Below, piece by piece: positions 8,498 to 18,328 of a stretch of 48,335 bases of DNA. This DNA is from Methanobacterium sp. PtaU1.Bin097 (GTDB lineage: Archaea > Methanobacteriota > Methanobacteria > Methanobacteriales > Methanobacteriaceae), in NCBI GenBank assembly GCA_002067325.1, contig MVQY01000061.1, positions 1-48,335 on the forward strand, written 5' to 3'. The notes beneath the pieces are model-generated. The model searched no databases and had not been told where the DNA came from. It saw only the letters and a program-made list of their open reading frames with translations. How positions within the stretch are numbered: position 1 is the first letter of the stretch; every line of letters begins with the position of its first letter. Both the position numbers and the translations under genes were made by a program.

Positions 8498-9766
8498 TTA
8501 AAACTCGATGTAATCGTAGCCAGGGGTTTCTTTAAATGAGTAATGGACGGTGGTGTACTGGTTTATAAATTCAGTGACCTCATCTTTAACGTTTTCACCA
8601 TCTATAACCACCCTCTTTATGAATTGGGCTACTTCATCCATCTCGGATTCCTTAAGTCCACGACGGGTTAACTCCTGGGTACCGACCCTTATACCGGAAG
8701 GGTTATCGGTGTCATTCAAGTTGTCCCAGGGAAGCAGGTTCTTATTGAGGATTATATTGTTAGATTCCAGCGTTACCGCGAACTGGGAGGCACTGCCCAA
8801 ATTGGACACATCCATTACTACCTGGTGTGATTCGGTGAATCCTTTATCTTCACAGAGCACATTGAAACCTGCCTCATAGAGATTTGTCGCCAGTGCCTTG
8901 GCGTTTTTGATGATCTGATGGGCGTAATCTTTACCGAATTCCAGCATTTCAGCGGTGGAGATACCCAGAGCTGCCAGGTGGTGCAGGTGATGGTTACTAA
9001 CCACACCAGGGAACACTGCTTCATCGATATCACTTTTAAGTTCTTCTTTACAGAGAATTATACCACCCTGGGGACCAGGGAAGGTTTTATGGGTACTGGC
9101 TGATATGAGGTCGGCACCTTCTTTGAAGGGATCCTGGAACTGGCCTCCAGCTATAAGGCCCAGGACATGTGCTCCGTCATACATTATCTTAGCGCCCACT
9201 TCGTCTGCTGCTTCCCGGGCTTCACTTATTGGATGGGGGAACAGGAAAAGACTACCACCGAATAGGACTATTTTAGGTTTCTTCTCCAGGATCTTTTTTA
9301 TCATGGCATCGGAGTCGATGTTCATTTCATCCGTATCGAAGGGATGGGCGGTGGTCCTGAGTCCCCTTATACCGGCTGCGCTTACACCGGCATGGCTTAT
9401 ATGGCCTCCCTTAGGCACCTCCAGGGCCATCATTAAATCGCCGTGATCAGCTAAGGCGAAGAATGAGGCTAGGTTAGAAGTCACACCGGACACTGGCTGG
9501 ACATTGGCGTGTTCTGCGTGGTACAGCTTTTTGGAAAGATCAATGGTGAGGTTTTCCACCTGGTCGATGTAGCCACAGCCCTGATACATCCTTTCACAGG
9601 GAAGGCCTTCCGCGTATCTATGGGACAGGTCAGAAGCTAAAGCTTCTCTCACATCCCTGCTTGCTATATTCTCACTGGCTATAAGATTTATACTATTTTT
9701 CATCCATTCATGGTGCTCTTTGGTGATTTCTTTAATATTAAGAGCGTACTTTTGGTTTCGAGACAT
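8498..9766 (-). CDS. glyA: Serine hydroxymethyltransferase (archaeal, tetrahydromethanopterin type)
   Basis: It interconverts serine and glycine with transfer of a one-carbon unit, in methanogens to tetrahydromethanopterin. The PLP enzyme has 422 residues, usual for the family. Visible are NLIASENIAS at about 27-36, the glycine-rich VSGVTSNLASF, the MYDGAHVLGLIAGG segment with the PLP-binding Asp/His pair, and the Schiff-base lysine in ASTHKTFPGPQGG near residue 230. The ATG has GGAGG 6 bases upstream. It lies between hdrA (upstream, 229 bases) and the flavoprotein gene (downstream, 73 bases), with which it is probably cotranscribed. The archaeal C-terminus is shorter than in bacterial GlyA, as here. 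Identity is secure. Confidence 0.96.
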   Translation of the reverse strand: MSRNQKYALNIKEITKEHHEWMKNSINLIASENIASRDVREALASDLSHRYAEGLPCERMYQGCGYIDQVENLTIDLSKKLYHAEHANVQPVSGVTSNLASFFALADHGDLMMALEVPKGGHISHAGVSAAGIRGLRTTAHPFDTDEMNIDSDAMIKKILEKKPKIVLFGGSLFLFPHPISEAREAADEVGAKIMYDGAHVLGLIAGGQFQDPFKEGADLISASTHKTFPGPQGGIILCKEELKSDIDEAVFPGVVSNHHLHHLAALGISTAEMLEFGKDYAHQIIKNAKALATNLYEAGFNVLCEDKGFTESHQVVMDVSNLGSASQFAVTLESNNIILNKNLLPWDNLNDTDNPSGIRVGTQELTRRGLKESEMDEVAQFIKRVVIDGENVKDEVTEFINQYTTVHYSFKETPGYDYIEF

Positions 9767-9995
9767 TACATTCCTCCGGATAATCTTGAAAATATCATTG
9801 TTAATGTTAATTACATTTTAATTAGTTAACAATAAAACGATGATTTCTAGTTGAGGATTAACTTTTATAATTTATAAATTCTTTAGTATGTTAGATATGG
9901 GGGTGAATTAATTTAAAAAAAATAGTTTCCACTAAGTAAGTTGAAAAATAAAAAAAAATTTTTAAAATAAAATAAAAGAGGGGTTGAACCCTGAT

Positions 9996-11981
9996 TTATT
10001 TTCCTGCTTGACCACCCATGGCTGCTTCGATCTGGGCCATGATCTGAGCGGTTCTGAAGTGCTGCTGGTCCATTGCTCCGGATGGGCAGGCCGCTACACA
10101 GGTTCCGCATCCTTTACACAGTGCAATGTTCACCTTAGCCTGTTCGTCTTCCCTTTCGATAGCTCCGAATGGGCAGAGTTCCAGACAAACTTCGCATCCA
10201 CCACAGACATCCGTGTCTACAGAGGCTACAATTGGCTCAATTTCCACTTCACCTTTGACCATAGGTATGGCTGCTCTTGCTGCTGCGCCAGATGCCTGGG
10301 CTACAGCGTCAGGAATGTCTTTTGGTCCCTGGGATACTCCGGCCAGGTATACACCATCAGTTAAGGTATCAACAGGTCTGAGTTTGGGGTGAGCTTCCAT
10401 GAGAAAACCATCTGCACTCTTGGAGAGACCGATGGTCTGTCTGAGTTCTTCGATTCCTTCTGGTGGTTCCAGTCCTACGGATAACACTACCATGTCGTAG
10501 TCGTACTCGGTGATTTTTCCAAGCATAGTGTCTTCTGCCCGGATGGTCAGGGTCTGGTCTGGGTTTTCCAGTACGGTTGCTGGTCGGCCTCTTATGAATT
10601 TGATGCCGTATTTTTCCTGTGACCGTTTGTAGAATTCTTCGAATCCTTTACCGAATGCCCTTATATCCATGTAGTAGACGGTGACTTCGGTGTCAGGCTC
10701 GTGGTCTTTGATGAGCTGACCGTTTTTCATGGCGTACATGCAGCATACTCTGGAACAGTATGGCTTGTTGATCTGTTCGTCTCTGGAACCAACACACTGG
10801 ATGAAGGCCACGCTTTTTGGGGTTTCTCCATCAGATGGTTTTAAGACGTGTCCCTGGGTTGGACCGGAAGCGTTGATTAACCTTTCCAGTTCTAAACCAG
10901 TGATGACGTTTTCAGCCGATTCGTAACTCCATTCTTTCTTCTCGGTTGGGTCGTAAGGGTCGTATCCAGTGGCCACGATTATGGTACCGATGTCTAATTC
11001 GATTATTTCTGGTTCCTGTTCGTGGTTTATTGCTCCTCTTTCACAGATCTGGTCGCAGAGTTTACATTCGATACAGTAATCTTTATCAATGGTAGCTACC
11101 AGTGGCACTGCCTGTGGGAATGGTATGTAGGATGCTTTTACCATACCCATTCCTTCGTCGAAGTAGTTTGGTATTTCGATTGGGCATACATCTGAGCAGC
11201 TTCCACAGCCGGTACAGAGGTCTTCGATTACGTATCTTGGTTTTTTCTCCACTTTGACTTTGAAGTTACCAATGTAACCATCCACTTCTTTTACCTCGGA
11301 ATAGGATAAGAGTTCGATGTTGTCGTGTTTACCGGTGTCCACCATCTTTGGTGCCAGGATACACATGGAACAGTCCAGGGTAGGGAATGTTTTATCCAGC
11401 TGGGACATCCTTCCACCGATGGTGGGGTTTTTCTCTACCAGGTAGGTCTTAAATCCCATGTCACCCAGGTCAAGGGCGGCCTGGATACCAGCGACACCTC
11501 CACCTATAACCAGTGCAGTGTCTGTAACAGCTACTGTTTCAGCTTCCAGTGGTTCTAATAATCTTGCTTTGGCAACGGCCATTCTGATCAGGTCTTTTGC
11601 CTTTTCTGTAGCGGCTTCAGGTTCGTCCATATGAACCCATGAGTCGTGTTCCCTGATGTTTGCAAATTCAAAGAGGAACGGGTTCAGCCCGGCTTCTTTC
11701 ACACATCTTCTGAATGTGGGTTCGTGAAGACGGGGTGAACATGCTGCCACCACTACTCGGTTTATACCTTTTTCTTTGATGTCTTTCTGGATCATTTCCT
11801 GTCCAGGGTCAGAACAGAAGTACTTGTATTCTTTAGCTTCCACAACATTGGGCAGGGTTGCTGCATATTCTTCTAATGATGGAACATCGATCACACCACC
11901 AATGTTGATACCACAATGACATACATAGACTCCTATTTTTGGTTCTTCGGTTGTTTCTTGTTTCTTTTCTTCTTCTGCCAT
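9996..11981 (-). CDS. hdrA: CoB-CoM heterodisulfide reductase subunit A
   Basis: HdrA is the flavin subunit of the cytoplasmic heterodisulfide reductase. With HdrBC and the MvhADG hydrogenase it bifurcates electrons from H2 between ferredoxin and CoM-S-S-CoB. The 661 residues show an N-terminal Cys region (YVCHCGINIGG near 19), the FAD Rossmann motif VIGGGVAGIQAALD near 152, and four further Cys clusters: CTGCGSCSDVCP (about 237), CIECKLCDQIC (about 301), VCGGCEVCLELCP (about 592) and CKGCGTCVAACP (about 624). All are Cys codons; no in-frame TGA suggests selenocysteine. It appears as a single gene with its own promoter and leader; hdrBC and mvh genes are not in this window. A U-rich stretch follows the stop. 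The ATG has GGTGAT upstream. Confidence 0.97.
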   Translation of the reverse strand: MAEEEKKQETTEEPKIGVYVCHCGINIGGVIDVPSLEEYAATLPNVVEAKEYKYFCSDPGQEMIQKDIKEKGINRVVVAACSPRLHEPTFRRCVKEAGLNPFLFEFANIREHDSWVHMDEPEAATEKAKDLIRMAVAKARLLEPLEAETVAVTDTALVIGGGVAGIQAALDLGDMGFKTYLVEKNPTIGGRMSQLDKTFPTLDCSMCILAPKMVDTGKHDNIELLSYSEVKEVDGYIGNFKVKVEKKPRYVIEDLCTGCGSCSDVCPIEIPNYFDEGMGMVKASYIPFPQAVPLVATIDKDYCIECKLCDQICERGAINHEQEPEIIELDIGTIIVATGYDPYDPTEKKEWSYESAENVITGLELERLINASGPTQGHVLKPSDGETPKSVAFIQCVGSRDEQINKPYCSRVCCMYAMKNGQLIKDHEPDTEVTVYYMDIRAFGKGFEEFYKRSQEKYGIKFIRGRPATVLENPDQTLTIRAEDTMLGKITEYDYDMVVLSVGLEPPEGIEELRQTIGLSKSADGFLMEAHPKLRPVDTLTDGVYLAGVSQGPKDIPDAVAQASGAAARAAIPMVKGEVEIEPIVASVDTDVCGGCEVCLELCPFGAIEREDEQAKVNIALCKGCGTCVAACPSGAMDQQHFRTAQIMAQIEAAMGGQAGK

Positions 11982-11991
11982 TAGATCACCT

Positions 11992-12100
11992 ATATTCGAA
12001 TATGATAATCATCTAATCTAACATATTATTTTATGGTGTACGGTGTATCACCAATATAAATAAAGTTTTCTATTTATTTTTTTATACAAAGTATATATAC
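11992..12100 (-). promoter_or_regulatory. hdrA promoter and leader with palindromes
   Basis: Read on the minus strand, a TATA-like TATATATAC lies at about 12091-12100, some 110 bases before the hdrA ATG. Closer to the gene are a short inverted repeat GGTGATACACC (12042-12052), an imperfect ATGATTATCAT (12002-12012) and a perfect 12-base palindrome ATATTCGAATAT (11992-12003), just upstream of the GGTGAT ribosome site. The TATA position and leader length are inferred; the palindromes are seen directly. Confidence 0.45.
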
Positions 12101-12113
12101 TAGAAAAAAATCC

Positions 12114-12155
12114 ACCTGAAAATCGAACGGCAAGATTCTATTTCCAGTTTCAGGT
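12114..12155 (-). terminator. Stem-loop plus U-run after radA
   Basis: On the minus strand the 8-base arms ACCTGAAA and TTTCAGGT enclose a 26-base loop and are followed within a few bases by a run of seven T (complement of 12104-12110). The element lies 77 bases beyond the radA stop and just before the hdrA TATA-like box, so it probably ends the RPA-radA transcript. Archaea mainly terminate at T-runs; the stem may be secondary. Confidence 0.5.
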
Positions 12156-12231
12156 AAATAAAAATCCTTTTAAAATAAAAAAAGATGTAAATGAATTAAA
12201 ATTTGATAAGGAGTTTGGTATGCCCTTAAAT

Positions 12232-13167
12232 CTAATCGACTATACCCTCGGTAACGATCTTGAAAACCGCTTCTCCTTCGGGTAAATGGGGACTGTCCAT
12301 CAACCTGGCGATTCTTTTACCGGCCAAACCTTTTTTAAGCCATATCCTGTATGTAGCGGCGTGTCCCAGAACGTGACCTCCAATAGCCTTGGTAGGACTG
12401 CCAAAAAACGCATCTGGACGGGCCTGTACCTGATTGGTTACAAATACAGCAACATTATATGTGTTGGCAATATTTTGCAGTGTATGGAGGTGTTGATTCA
12501 GTTTCTGCTGTCTGGTGGCCAATGATTCCCTTCCCACATATTCCGCACGGAAATGGGCGGTCAATGAGTCCACTATGACCAGCCTGATGTTTGCACCGCT
12601 TTGTATGAGTTCGTTAACCTTATCTGCCATCAGCATCTGGTGAGCCGAGTTAAACGCCCGGGCTATGTGTATCTTGGCCAGAACTTCTTCCACATCCAGC
12701 CCGAATCCTTCTACTATCTGCTCGATTCTCTCTGGACGGAAGGTATTTTCAGTATCAATAAAAACACATTCTCCATTTAAACCCTTCTTTTCCGGGGGTA
12801 ACTGCACACTGACGGCTAATTCATGTGATATCTGGCTTTTACCAGAACCAAATTCACCAAAAACTTCAGTTATTGACTGGGTTTCTATTCCGCCTCCGAT
12901 CAATTCATCAACAGCGGTGCTTCCGGTGGTTATCCGGCCGACATCCTTCCGGCGTTCCATAACATCCAGGGCAGTTTCAAAGTCTATCTGCTCGGCCTTA
13001 CGGGCAGCTTCAATTACTTTTTCAGCTACTCCTTCCCCAATATCTGCCTTCACACTTAATTCCTTGGCTGTGGCGGTGGCTAACCTCATCATATCGCCGA
13101 AACCGGCGTCTCTGAGTTTTTGGGCTGTTTTCTCCCCAACACTTGGTAATTCTTCCAGTTCAACCAT
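12232..13167 (-). CDS. radA: DNA repair and recombination protein RadA
   Basis: RadA is the archaeal RecA/Rad51 recombinase that forms filaments on single-stranded DNA and drives strand exchange. The 311-residue protein has the N-terminal helix-hairpin-helix domain (residues 1-60, VELEELPSVGEKTAQKLRDAG), Walker A as GEFGSGKS at about 105-112, Walker B as LVIVDSLTAHF near 200, and the L2-region NQVQARPDAFFG before AIGGHVLGHAATYR. Length is normal, with no intein. The ATG has GGGAGA upstream. It follows the RPA gene at 41 bases on the same strand, so the two DNA-repair genes form an operon with RPA first. Confidence 0.97.
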   Translation of the reverse strand: MVELEELPSVGEKTAQKLRDAGFGDMMRLATATAKELSVKADIGEGVAEKVIEAARKAEQIDFETALDVMERRKDVGRITTGSTAVDELIGGGIETQSITEVFGEFGSGKSQISHELAVSVQLPPEKKGLNGECVFIDTENTFRPERIEQIVEGFGLDVEEVLAKIHIARAFNSAHQMLMADKVNELIQSGANIRLVIVDSLTAHFRAEYVGRESLATRQQKLNQHLHTLQNIANTYNVAVFVTNQVQARPDAFFGSPTKAIGGHVLGHAATYRIWLKKGLAGKRIARLMDSPHLPEGEAVFKIVTEGIVD

Positions 13168-13208
13168 TTTAATCTCCCTTTAACGTTTATTTTTTACACA
13201 TCTTCAAA

Positions 13209-15587
13209 TTAAAGCTTCTTCTCCAGTACTTTACGGGCGTTGAGTCTTATTTCTTCATTATATTCATCGTAATTCGCGTTGGCGATGATGGTTATCTCCA
13301 ATTCCAAGAGATCATTTACTTTATCTTCCAGAGATCCTTCATCCCCAGTTTTACGAAGGATTTCTTCCACTTCTGGGGTGGTCATTTCAATGAGTTCCTC
13401 TGCTGATTTTCTGAAGAAGGTGGTACGTATGGTACCGGTTTCATCTTCAATCACCAGCGGGATAATCATAAGATAATTGGGTTCTTCTATTTCTTCTCCA
13501 CAGATTTCACAGACGAAGTTCTCCCCGGCAGGGTTCACCCTTTTGTTACAGTTAGGACACATCTCATAGAGGATTTTGTTCCCATAGGCCTCGATTACCT
13601 TCCCAGCTACCTTTATATTCCTATCGTTTTCTTCTATTTCATCGATTTTCTTTTTAGGATATCTTTTTTCCTGAATTTCGTTTATGGAAGGTATTTTAGA
13701 AGTTTCTTCTTCATCTGCCTTGGTTATGGGGGTGTTTCTACTTAAACTTAGCTCGATATGGTCATTTCTAAGTACCACCCTGGGATTTTCTATTTTAATT
13801 ACGTCTCCTTCATTCAATGGTGTTTTAGCCTTTTCATCCCATAGTGATGCTCTGACCACTCCAGTATGGTCCCCTATCTCCACTGAACGCACCACTCCTG
13901 GAGTGCCGTCACTTCTTACGAATTCGTTGGGATCATCCAAGCCCACTACCCGGCCGATTAATCGTACATCCCGGTCACCCTCTTTGAGTTCCTCTATGTT
14001 CTTGTTTTGGTAGATGGATTTTTCAAGTTCGCTTAGAGAGGGTAGATCTTTCAGGTCTTCATCGCTTGGTTTGATTAACCTGGCCGTTTTTCCAACACTG
14101 AGTTCGATATCCTGGGTTCCCATTCGGGTTCTTGCATTCTCGATTTTAACTGCGTCCCCCATATTCAGCGAGCTTTCCGCCTTTTCATCCCAGAAGGATA
14201 TCCTTACCACGCCACTATCATCGGCGACTTCAGCCGAACGAACTAGTCCCGTACTGCCATCGTCTCTCTGGAACTCGTTGGGTTCGAAGAGGTTTATAAC
14301 CCGTCCGATTATATCCACTTCTTCTCCTTCATCTTCGATGGTATTTAGATCCCCAATTTTAACCGGTTTAAGGTATTTACCACATTCTTCAAGCATTTTT
14401 TTTATATCATCTTCTAATGGGGGATTCACTGTTATAACGGTGTTCCAGTTGGTGTTTATTCGGTAATCTGTCCCGGAATAATCATCGAATTCGATGTTTC
14501 CTCCGGTGATTTTTATGACGTCTCCCTTTTTCAGCTCAATTTTGGTATCTTCATTCCATAAGGTGACCCTTATTTTACCGGTGTTGTCTTCTATCTCCAG
14601 GGATCTGACCTGGCCGGTGCTGGCGTCATCTCTTACAAAGGTTATGGTGTCATAGATTTTACTTACCACACCGAAAACAGTCACGTCACGCATTTCATGG
14701 GCGTCACCAATTTTCACGACGCTTTCAGTATATTCTGGGACGTCAAAGTCGCCTTTTATTATCCTTCCCAGATAGAAATGGGATAGTGATATTACACCAT
14801 TCCGCAGTCTGCTCTGCGCTCCTAACACTTTTATAGAATCGCCTTCCTGGATATCAAGGGCTTCTAAGAGTTCCGTGTCTTTATTCCATAACATGAGACT
14901 GGTTTTTCCACTTTTATCCTGTATTTCCAGGGGAATGAACTTTCCTTCCTTACCGTTTCGGTCGAAGGTCCTAACCCGGGGGATCCTGATGACCCTGGCA
15001 ATGATGTTGACTTCCATGTCCTCTTTGATATCCTTTATATCTGTTATTTTCTCTTCATATGGTGGTAAATCAGGATAATCATCTTCGGAGACCTTTTCAA
15101 TGGTGGAGTTGAGGTTGAGGTGTGCTTCGTCATTTCTGAATCCCTGTTTTATTTCAACACCCTTTACCCTTATCACGGCGCCTTCCTGGAATTTTTTAAG
15201 GAGTTTGATATTCTCAGTCCACAGAACTACTCTCATTTCACCAGTATCGTCAGCTATCAATATATTGGCCAATTTTCCTTCTCTTCCCTTTCTGTTGACG
15301 AATTTTTTCACGTTGGAAATACGTTTAACTCTTCCAACCAAACTCACGTTGTGATTGCCGGCTTTTAGCTCGGATATTTTGTACTCTTTGGAATCTTCGG
15401 CTAATGGCTTGTTTTCTTCGTCCACATATTCGCCCACAATTACTCGAGCCACATCCAGTTCACCCATGAAACTAACTTCCTCATAATCCTTCATACGGGT
15501 TTTCATTTCCTCTAAAAACTCGTCATATGAGATTTTATCCTTTATCTTCTCATATTCGTCCCTAATCTCTTGGCTTATTTCCGTCAT
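13209..15587 (-). CDS. rpa: Replication protein A, single large multi-OB polypeptide
   Basis: RPA is the archaeal single-stranded DNA binding protein for replication and repair. This 792-residue form carries tandem OB-fold repeats with the recurring pattern V-x-V-x-G-V-V...R-S-x-E-I-x-D-x-T-G-x-V-R-x-x-L-W. At least five copies can be read, at about 65-165, 180-275, 285-380, 410-500 and 525-620, followed by a C-terminal Zn-ribbon OB module with CPNC and CEIC at about 672-700. A single-subunit RPA of this kind is known in Methanobacteriales. I chose the ATG at 15587 because GAGGG lies 7 bases before it, inside the longer in-frame reading that starts at 15614. It is first in an operon with radA. 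Its promoter holds a 29-base palindrome (15675-15703). Confidence 0.94.
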   Translation of the reverse strand: MTEISQEIRDEYEKIKDKISYDEFLEEMKTRMKDYEEVSFMGELDVARVIVGEYVDEENKPLAEDSKEYKISELKAGNHNVSLVGRVKRISNVKKFVNRKGREGKLANILIADDTGEMRVVLWTENIKLLKKFQEGAVIRVKGVEIKQGFRNDEAHLNLNSTIEKVSEDDYPDLPPYEEKITDIKDIKEDMEVNIIARVIRIPRVRTFDRNGKEGKFIPLEIQDKSGKTSLMLWNKDTELLEALDIQEGDSIKVLGAQSRLRNGVISLSHFYLGRIIKGDFDVPEYTESVVKIGDAHEMRDVTVFGVVSKIYDTITFVRDDASTGQVRSLEIEDNTGKIRVTLWNEDTKIELKKGDVIKITGGNIEFDDYSGTDYRINTNWNTVITVNPPLEDDIKKMLEECGKYLKPVKIGDLNTIEDEGEEVDIIGRVINLFEPNEFQRDDGSTGLVRSAEVADDSGVVRISFWDEKAESSLNMGDAVKIENARTRMGTQDIELSVGKTARLIKPSDEDLKDLPSLSELEKSIYQNKNIEELKEGDRDVRLIGRVVGLDDPNEFVRSDGTPGVVRSVEIGDHTGVVRASLWDEKAKTPLNEGDVIKIENPRVVLRNDHIELSLSRNTPITKADEEETSKIPSINEIQEKRYPKKKIDEIEENDRNIKVAGKVIEAYGNKILYEMCPNCNKRVNPAGENFVCEICGEEIEEPNYLMIIPLVIEDETGTIRTTFFRKSAEELIEMTTPEVEEILRKTGDEGSLEDKVNDLLELEITIIANANYDEYNEEIRLNARKVLEKKL

Positions 15588-15674
15588 TTGACTTCCCTCA
15601 TCAAAATATTTCACTTCGATCTTATTATAATTATAAGATAAGATCGGCTTGTATTTCTGTTAGTAATTAATATA

Positions 15675-15703
15675 GTAATACAATATATAAATATTTGTAT
15701 TAC
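15675..15703 (-). promoter_or_regulatory. Candidate operator: 9-base inverted repeat flanking the RPA TATA box
   Basis: GTAATACAA (15675-15683) and its exact reverse complement TTGTATTAC (15695-15703) flank an 11-base spacer that reads ATATTTATATA on the minus strand, a good archaeal TATA box. It lies about 90-115 bases upstream of the chosen RPA start. The symmetry around the TATA box suggests a repressor or activator site controlling the RPA-radA operon; the protein is unknown. Confidence 0.5.
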
Positions 15704-15917
15704 CAAGGGGTGAATTTTCCCAGATTTTTGTATCCATAATTGATGATTTTGGGAAATATAATAATTTATTCTCTCTTTAATACTATTATGATCTATTAAT
15801 TTATTAAAAAATAATTTCCCGAGCATTTGAGAAGTAATGAATCATGAATTTTACAGGAAAATTTTAGGTAGAAAAATAGACTGGTTCTACTTAATATATT
15901 TTAATACTCCACTAGCA

Positions 15918-15934
15918 AACTATTTATAATAGTT
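15918..15934 (+). promoter_or_regulatory. Candidate MarR operator over the leu-operon TATA box
   Basis: AACTAT (15918-15923) and ATAGTT (15929-15934) form a perfect inverted repeat around TTATA; a further AACTAT half-site follows at 15945-15950. The repeat overlaps the TATA-like TTTATAAT about 50 bases before the marR GTG. A dimeric winged-helix MarR protein encoded just downstream is the obvious candidate ligand, which would make the operon autoregulated. This is inference from position and symmetry. Confidence 0.5.
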
Positions 15935-15980
15935 AGTTAGATAAAACTATTTAATTGAACCATGATAACTAGGTGAGAAA

Positions 15981-16400
15981 GTGCACAGAGAACTAGAATT
16001 GGTAGAATCCATGGATAAATTAACCACATTCACCAGAAAATTCCAGAAACAACTTTTAAGTGGAGATCTAAAAGATTACACCCTTAGACAGCTCTATTAC
16101 ATCGAACTCATCAACAAGAACAGGGGAATAAGTATCTCCGACCTCGCCAGGATCCTTGGTGTGAAAAAATCAACGGTTTCAGTGGCCATAAACCAGCTGA
16201 TAGATTTGGGAATAGTGGAAAAAACCCAATCTGAAAGAGATAAAAGATTTTATTACCTGGAACTCACACTAAAAGGTGAAGAAATCATAGAAAAGCACAT
16301 GCAGGTTCATAAAAACACGATAAAAAAGATTTTAGAGATTTTGAACCCAGAAGAGGTTGATAATTTCATTGATATTGTAAATAAGGTATCTACATTATAA
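15981..16400 (+). CDS. MarR family winged-helix transcriptional regulator
   Basis: The 139-residue protein has the MarR pattern: an N-terminal dimerisation helix (residues 1-35), then TLRQLYYIELINKNRGISISDLARILGV-type HTH elements (about 33-65), a recognition helix KKSTVSVAINQLIDLGIVEK (about 62-81) and the wing SERDKRFYYLELT (83-95). The start is a GTG with AGGTGA just upstream; no ATG fits better. The stop is only 36 bases before leuC on the same strand, so it is probably the first gene of the leu operon. The palindromic site at 15918-15934 lies in its promoter. It may respond to a leucine-pathway metabolite or to an unrelated signal; no ligand can be read from the sequence. Confidence 0.88.
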   Translation: MHRELELVESMDKLTTFTRKFQKQLLSGDLKDYTLRQLYYIELINKNRGISISDLARILGVKKSTVSVAINQLIDLGIVEKTQSERDKRFYYLELTLKGEEIIEKHMQVHKNTIKKILEILNPEEVDNFIDIVNKVSTL

Positions 16401-16436
16401 AATAACCTATTAAAATAAAAATTGGAGGAAACAAAA

Positions 16437-17690
<1,254 letters not shown>

Positions 17691-17750
17691 AAAAATTTGA
17701 GTTTAAAAAATCCACTTAACTGAAATAATTAACGTTAACAGGTGTTTATA

Positions 17751-18257
17751 ATGAAAGACAAAATCAAAGGAAGGGTTTGGAAGTTCGGAGATGATATAGA
17801 CACGGATATAATCATCCCCGGGAGATATTTAGTACTCACCGATGAAAACGAACTGGCAAAACACGCCATGGAAGGATTAGACCCAGAATTCTACAGTAAA
17901 ACAAAGGAAGGAGACATCATACTGGCCGGGAAAAACTTCGGCTGTGGGTCCTCCCGGGAACACGCCCCCATAGCCCTCAAGGCCGCGGGAATATCAGCAG
18001 TTGTAGCGGAATCTTTTGCCCGTATATTCTACCGAAACGCCATAAATGTAGGATTTCCCCTCTTAGAATCTGAAAAGATTTCATCCAGCTTTGATGAGGG
18101 AGAAGAAATCGAATTAGACATGGATAAAGGCGTTTTAAAGAACGAAAGAACTGGTAAAGAATACAAAGTAAAGAAATTACCCGAATTCATGCTGGAAATC
18201 CTGAACAACGGTGGATTAATCCCCTACCTTAAAGAAAAGTTGAAAGAAGAGATGTAA
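17751..18257 (+). CDS. leuD: 3-isopropylmalate dehydratase small subunit
   Basis: This is the swivelling small subunit that completes the LeuC active site. The 168 residues include GRVWKFGDDIDTDIIIPGRY, the GKNFGCGSSREHAP motif near 65-80 and FARIFYRNAINVGFPL. The substrate-recognition loop reads YLVL with Val at position 28. Published work on the M. jannaschii homoaconitase small subunit (MJ1271) identified an Arg in this loop as the mark of homoaconitase, so Val points to isopropylmalate isomerase. I chose the ATG at 17751, with AGGTG 6 bases upstream; an in-frame GTG at 17742 overlaps that site. It lies 60 bases after leuC and 71 before leuB. Confidence 0.9.
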   Translation: MKDKIKGRVWKFGDDIDTDIIIPGRYLVLTDENELAKHAMEGLDPEFYSKTKEGDIILAGKNFGCGSSREHAPIALKAAGISAVVAESFARIFYRNAINVGFPLLESEKISSSFDEGEEIELDMDKGVLKNERTGKEYKVKKLPEFMLEILNNGGLIPYLKEKLKEEM

Positions 18258-18328
18258 GTAAAGAGGAACTGAAATTAACATAAATGTAAAAAAATTAACG
18301 TAAAAAATCAACCAAAGGAGCACTTTTT

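Larger units (their letters stand above)
15588..15980. other. Divergent intergenic region between RPA and marR-leu
   Basis: These 393 bases contain no convincing gene. They hold the promoters of the divergent RPA-radA and marR-leuCDB units. Two inverted repeats that overlap TATA-like sequences are listed separately (15675-15703 on the RPA side, 15918-15934 on the marR side). The middle part (15710-15900) is AT-rich without clear repeats. Confidence 0.7.

Noticed and set aside
9996..11981. Selenocysteine form of HdrA
   Set aside because: All cluster positions are Cys codons and there is no in-frame TGA.
13209..15587. Frameshift or split RPA gene
   Set aside because: The frame is open throughout from 15587 to 13209 with the zinc module in frame.
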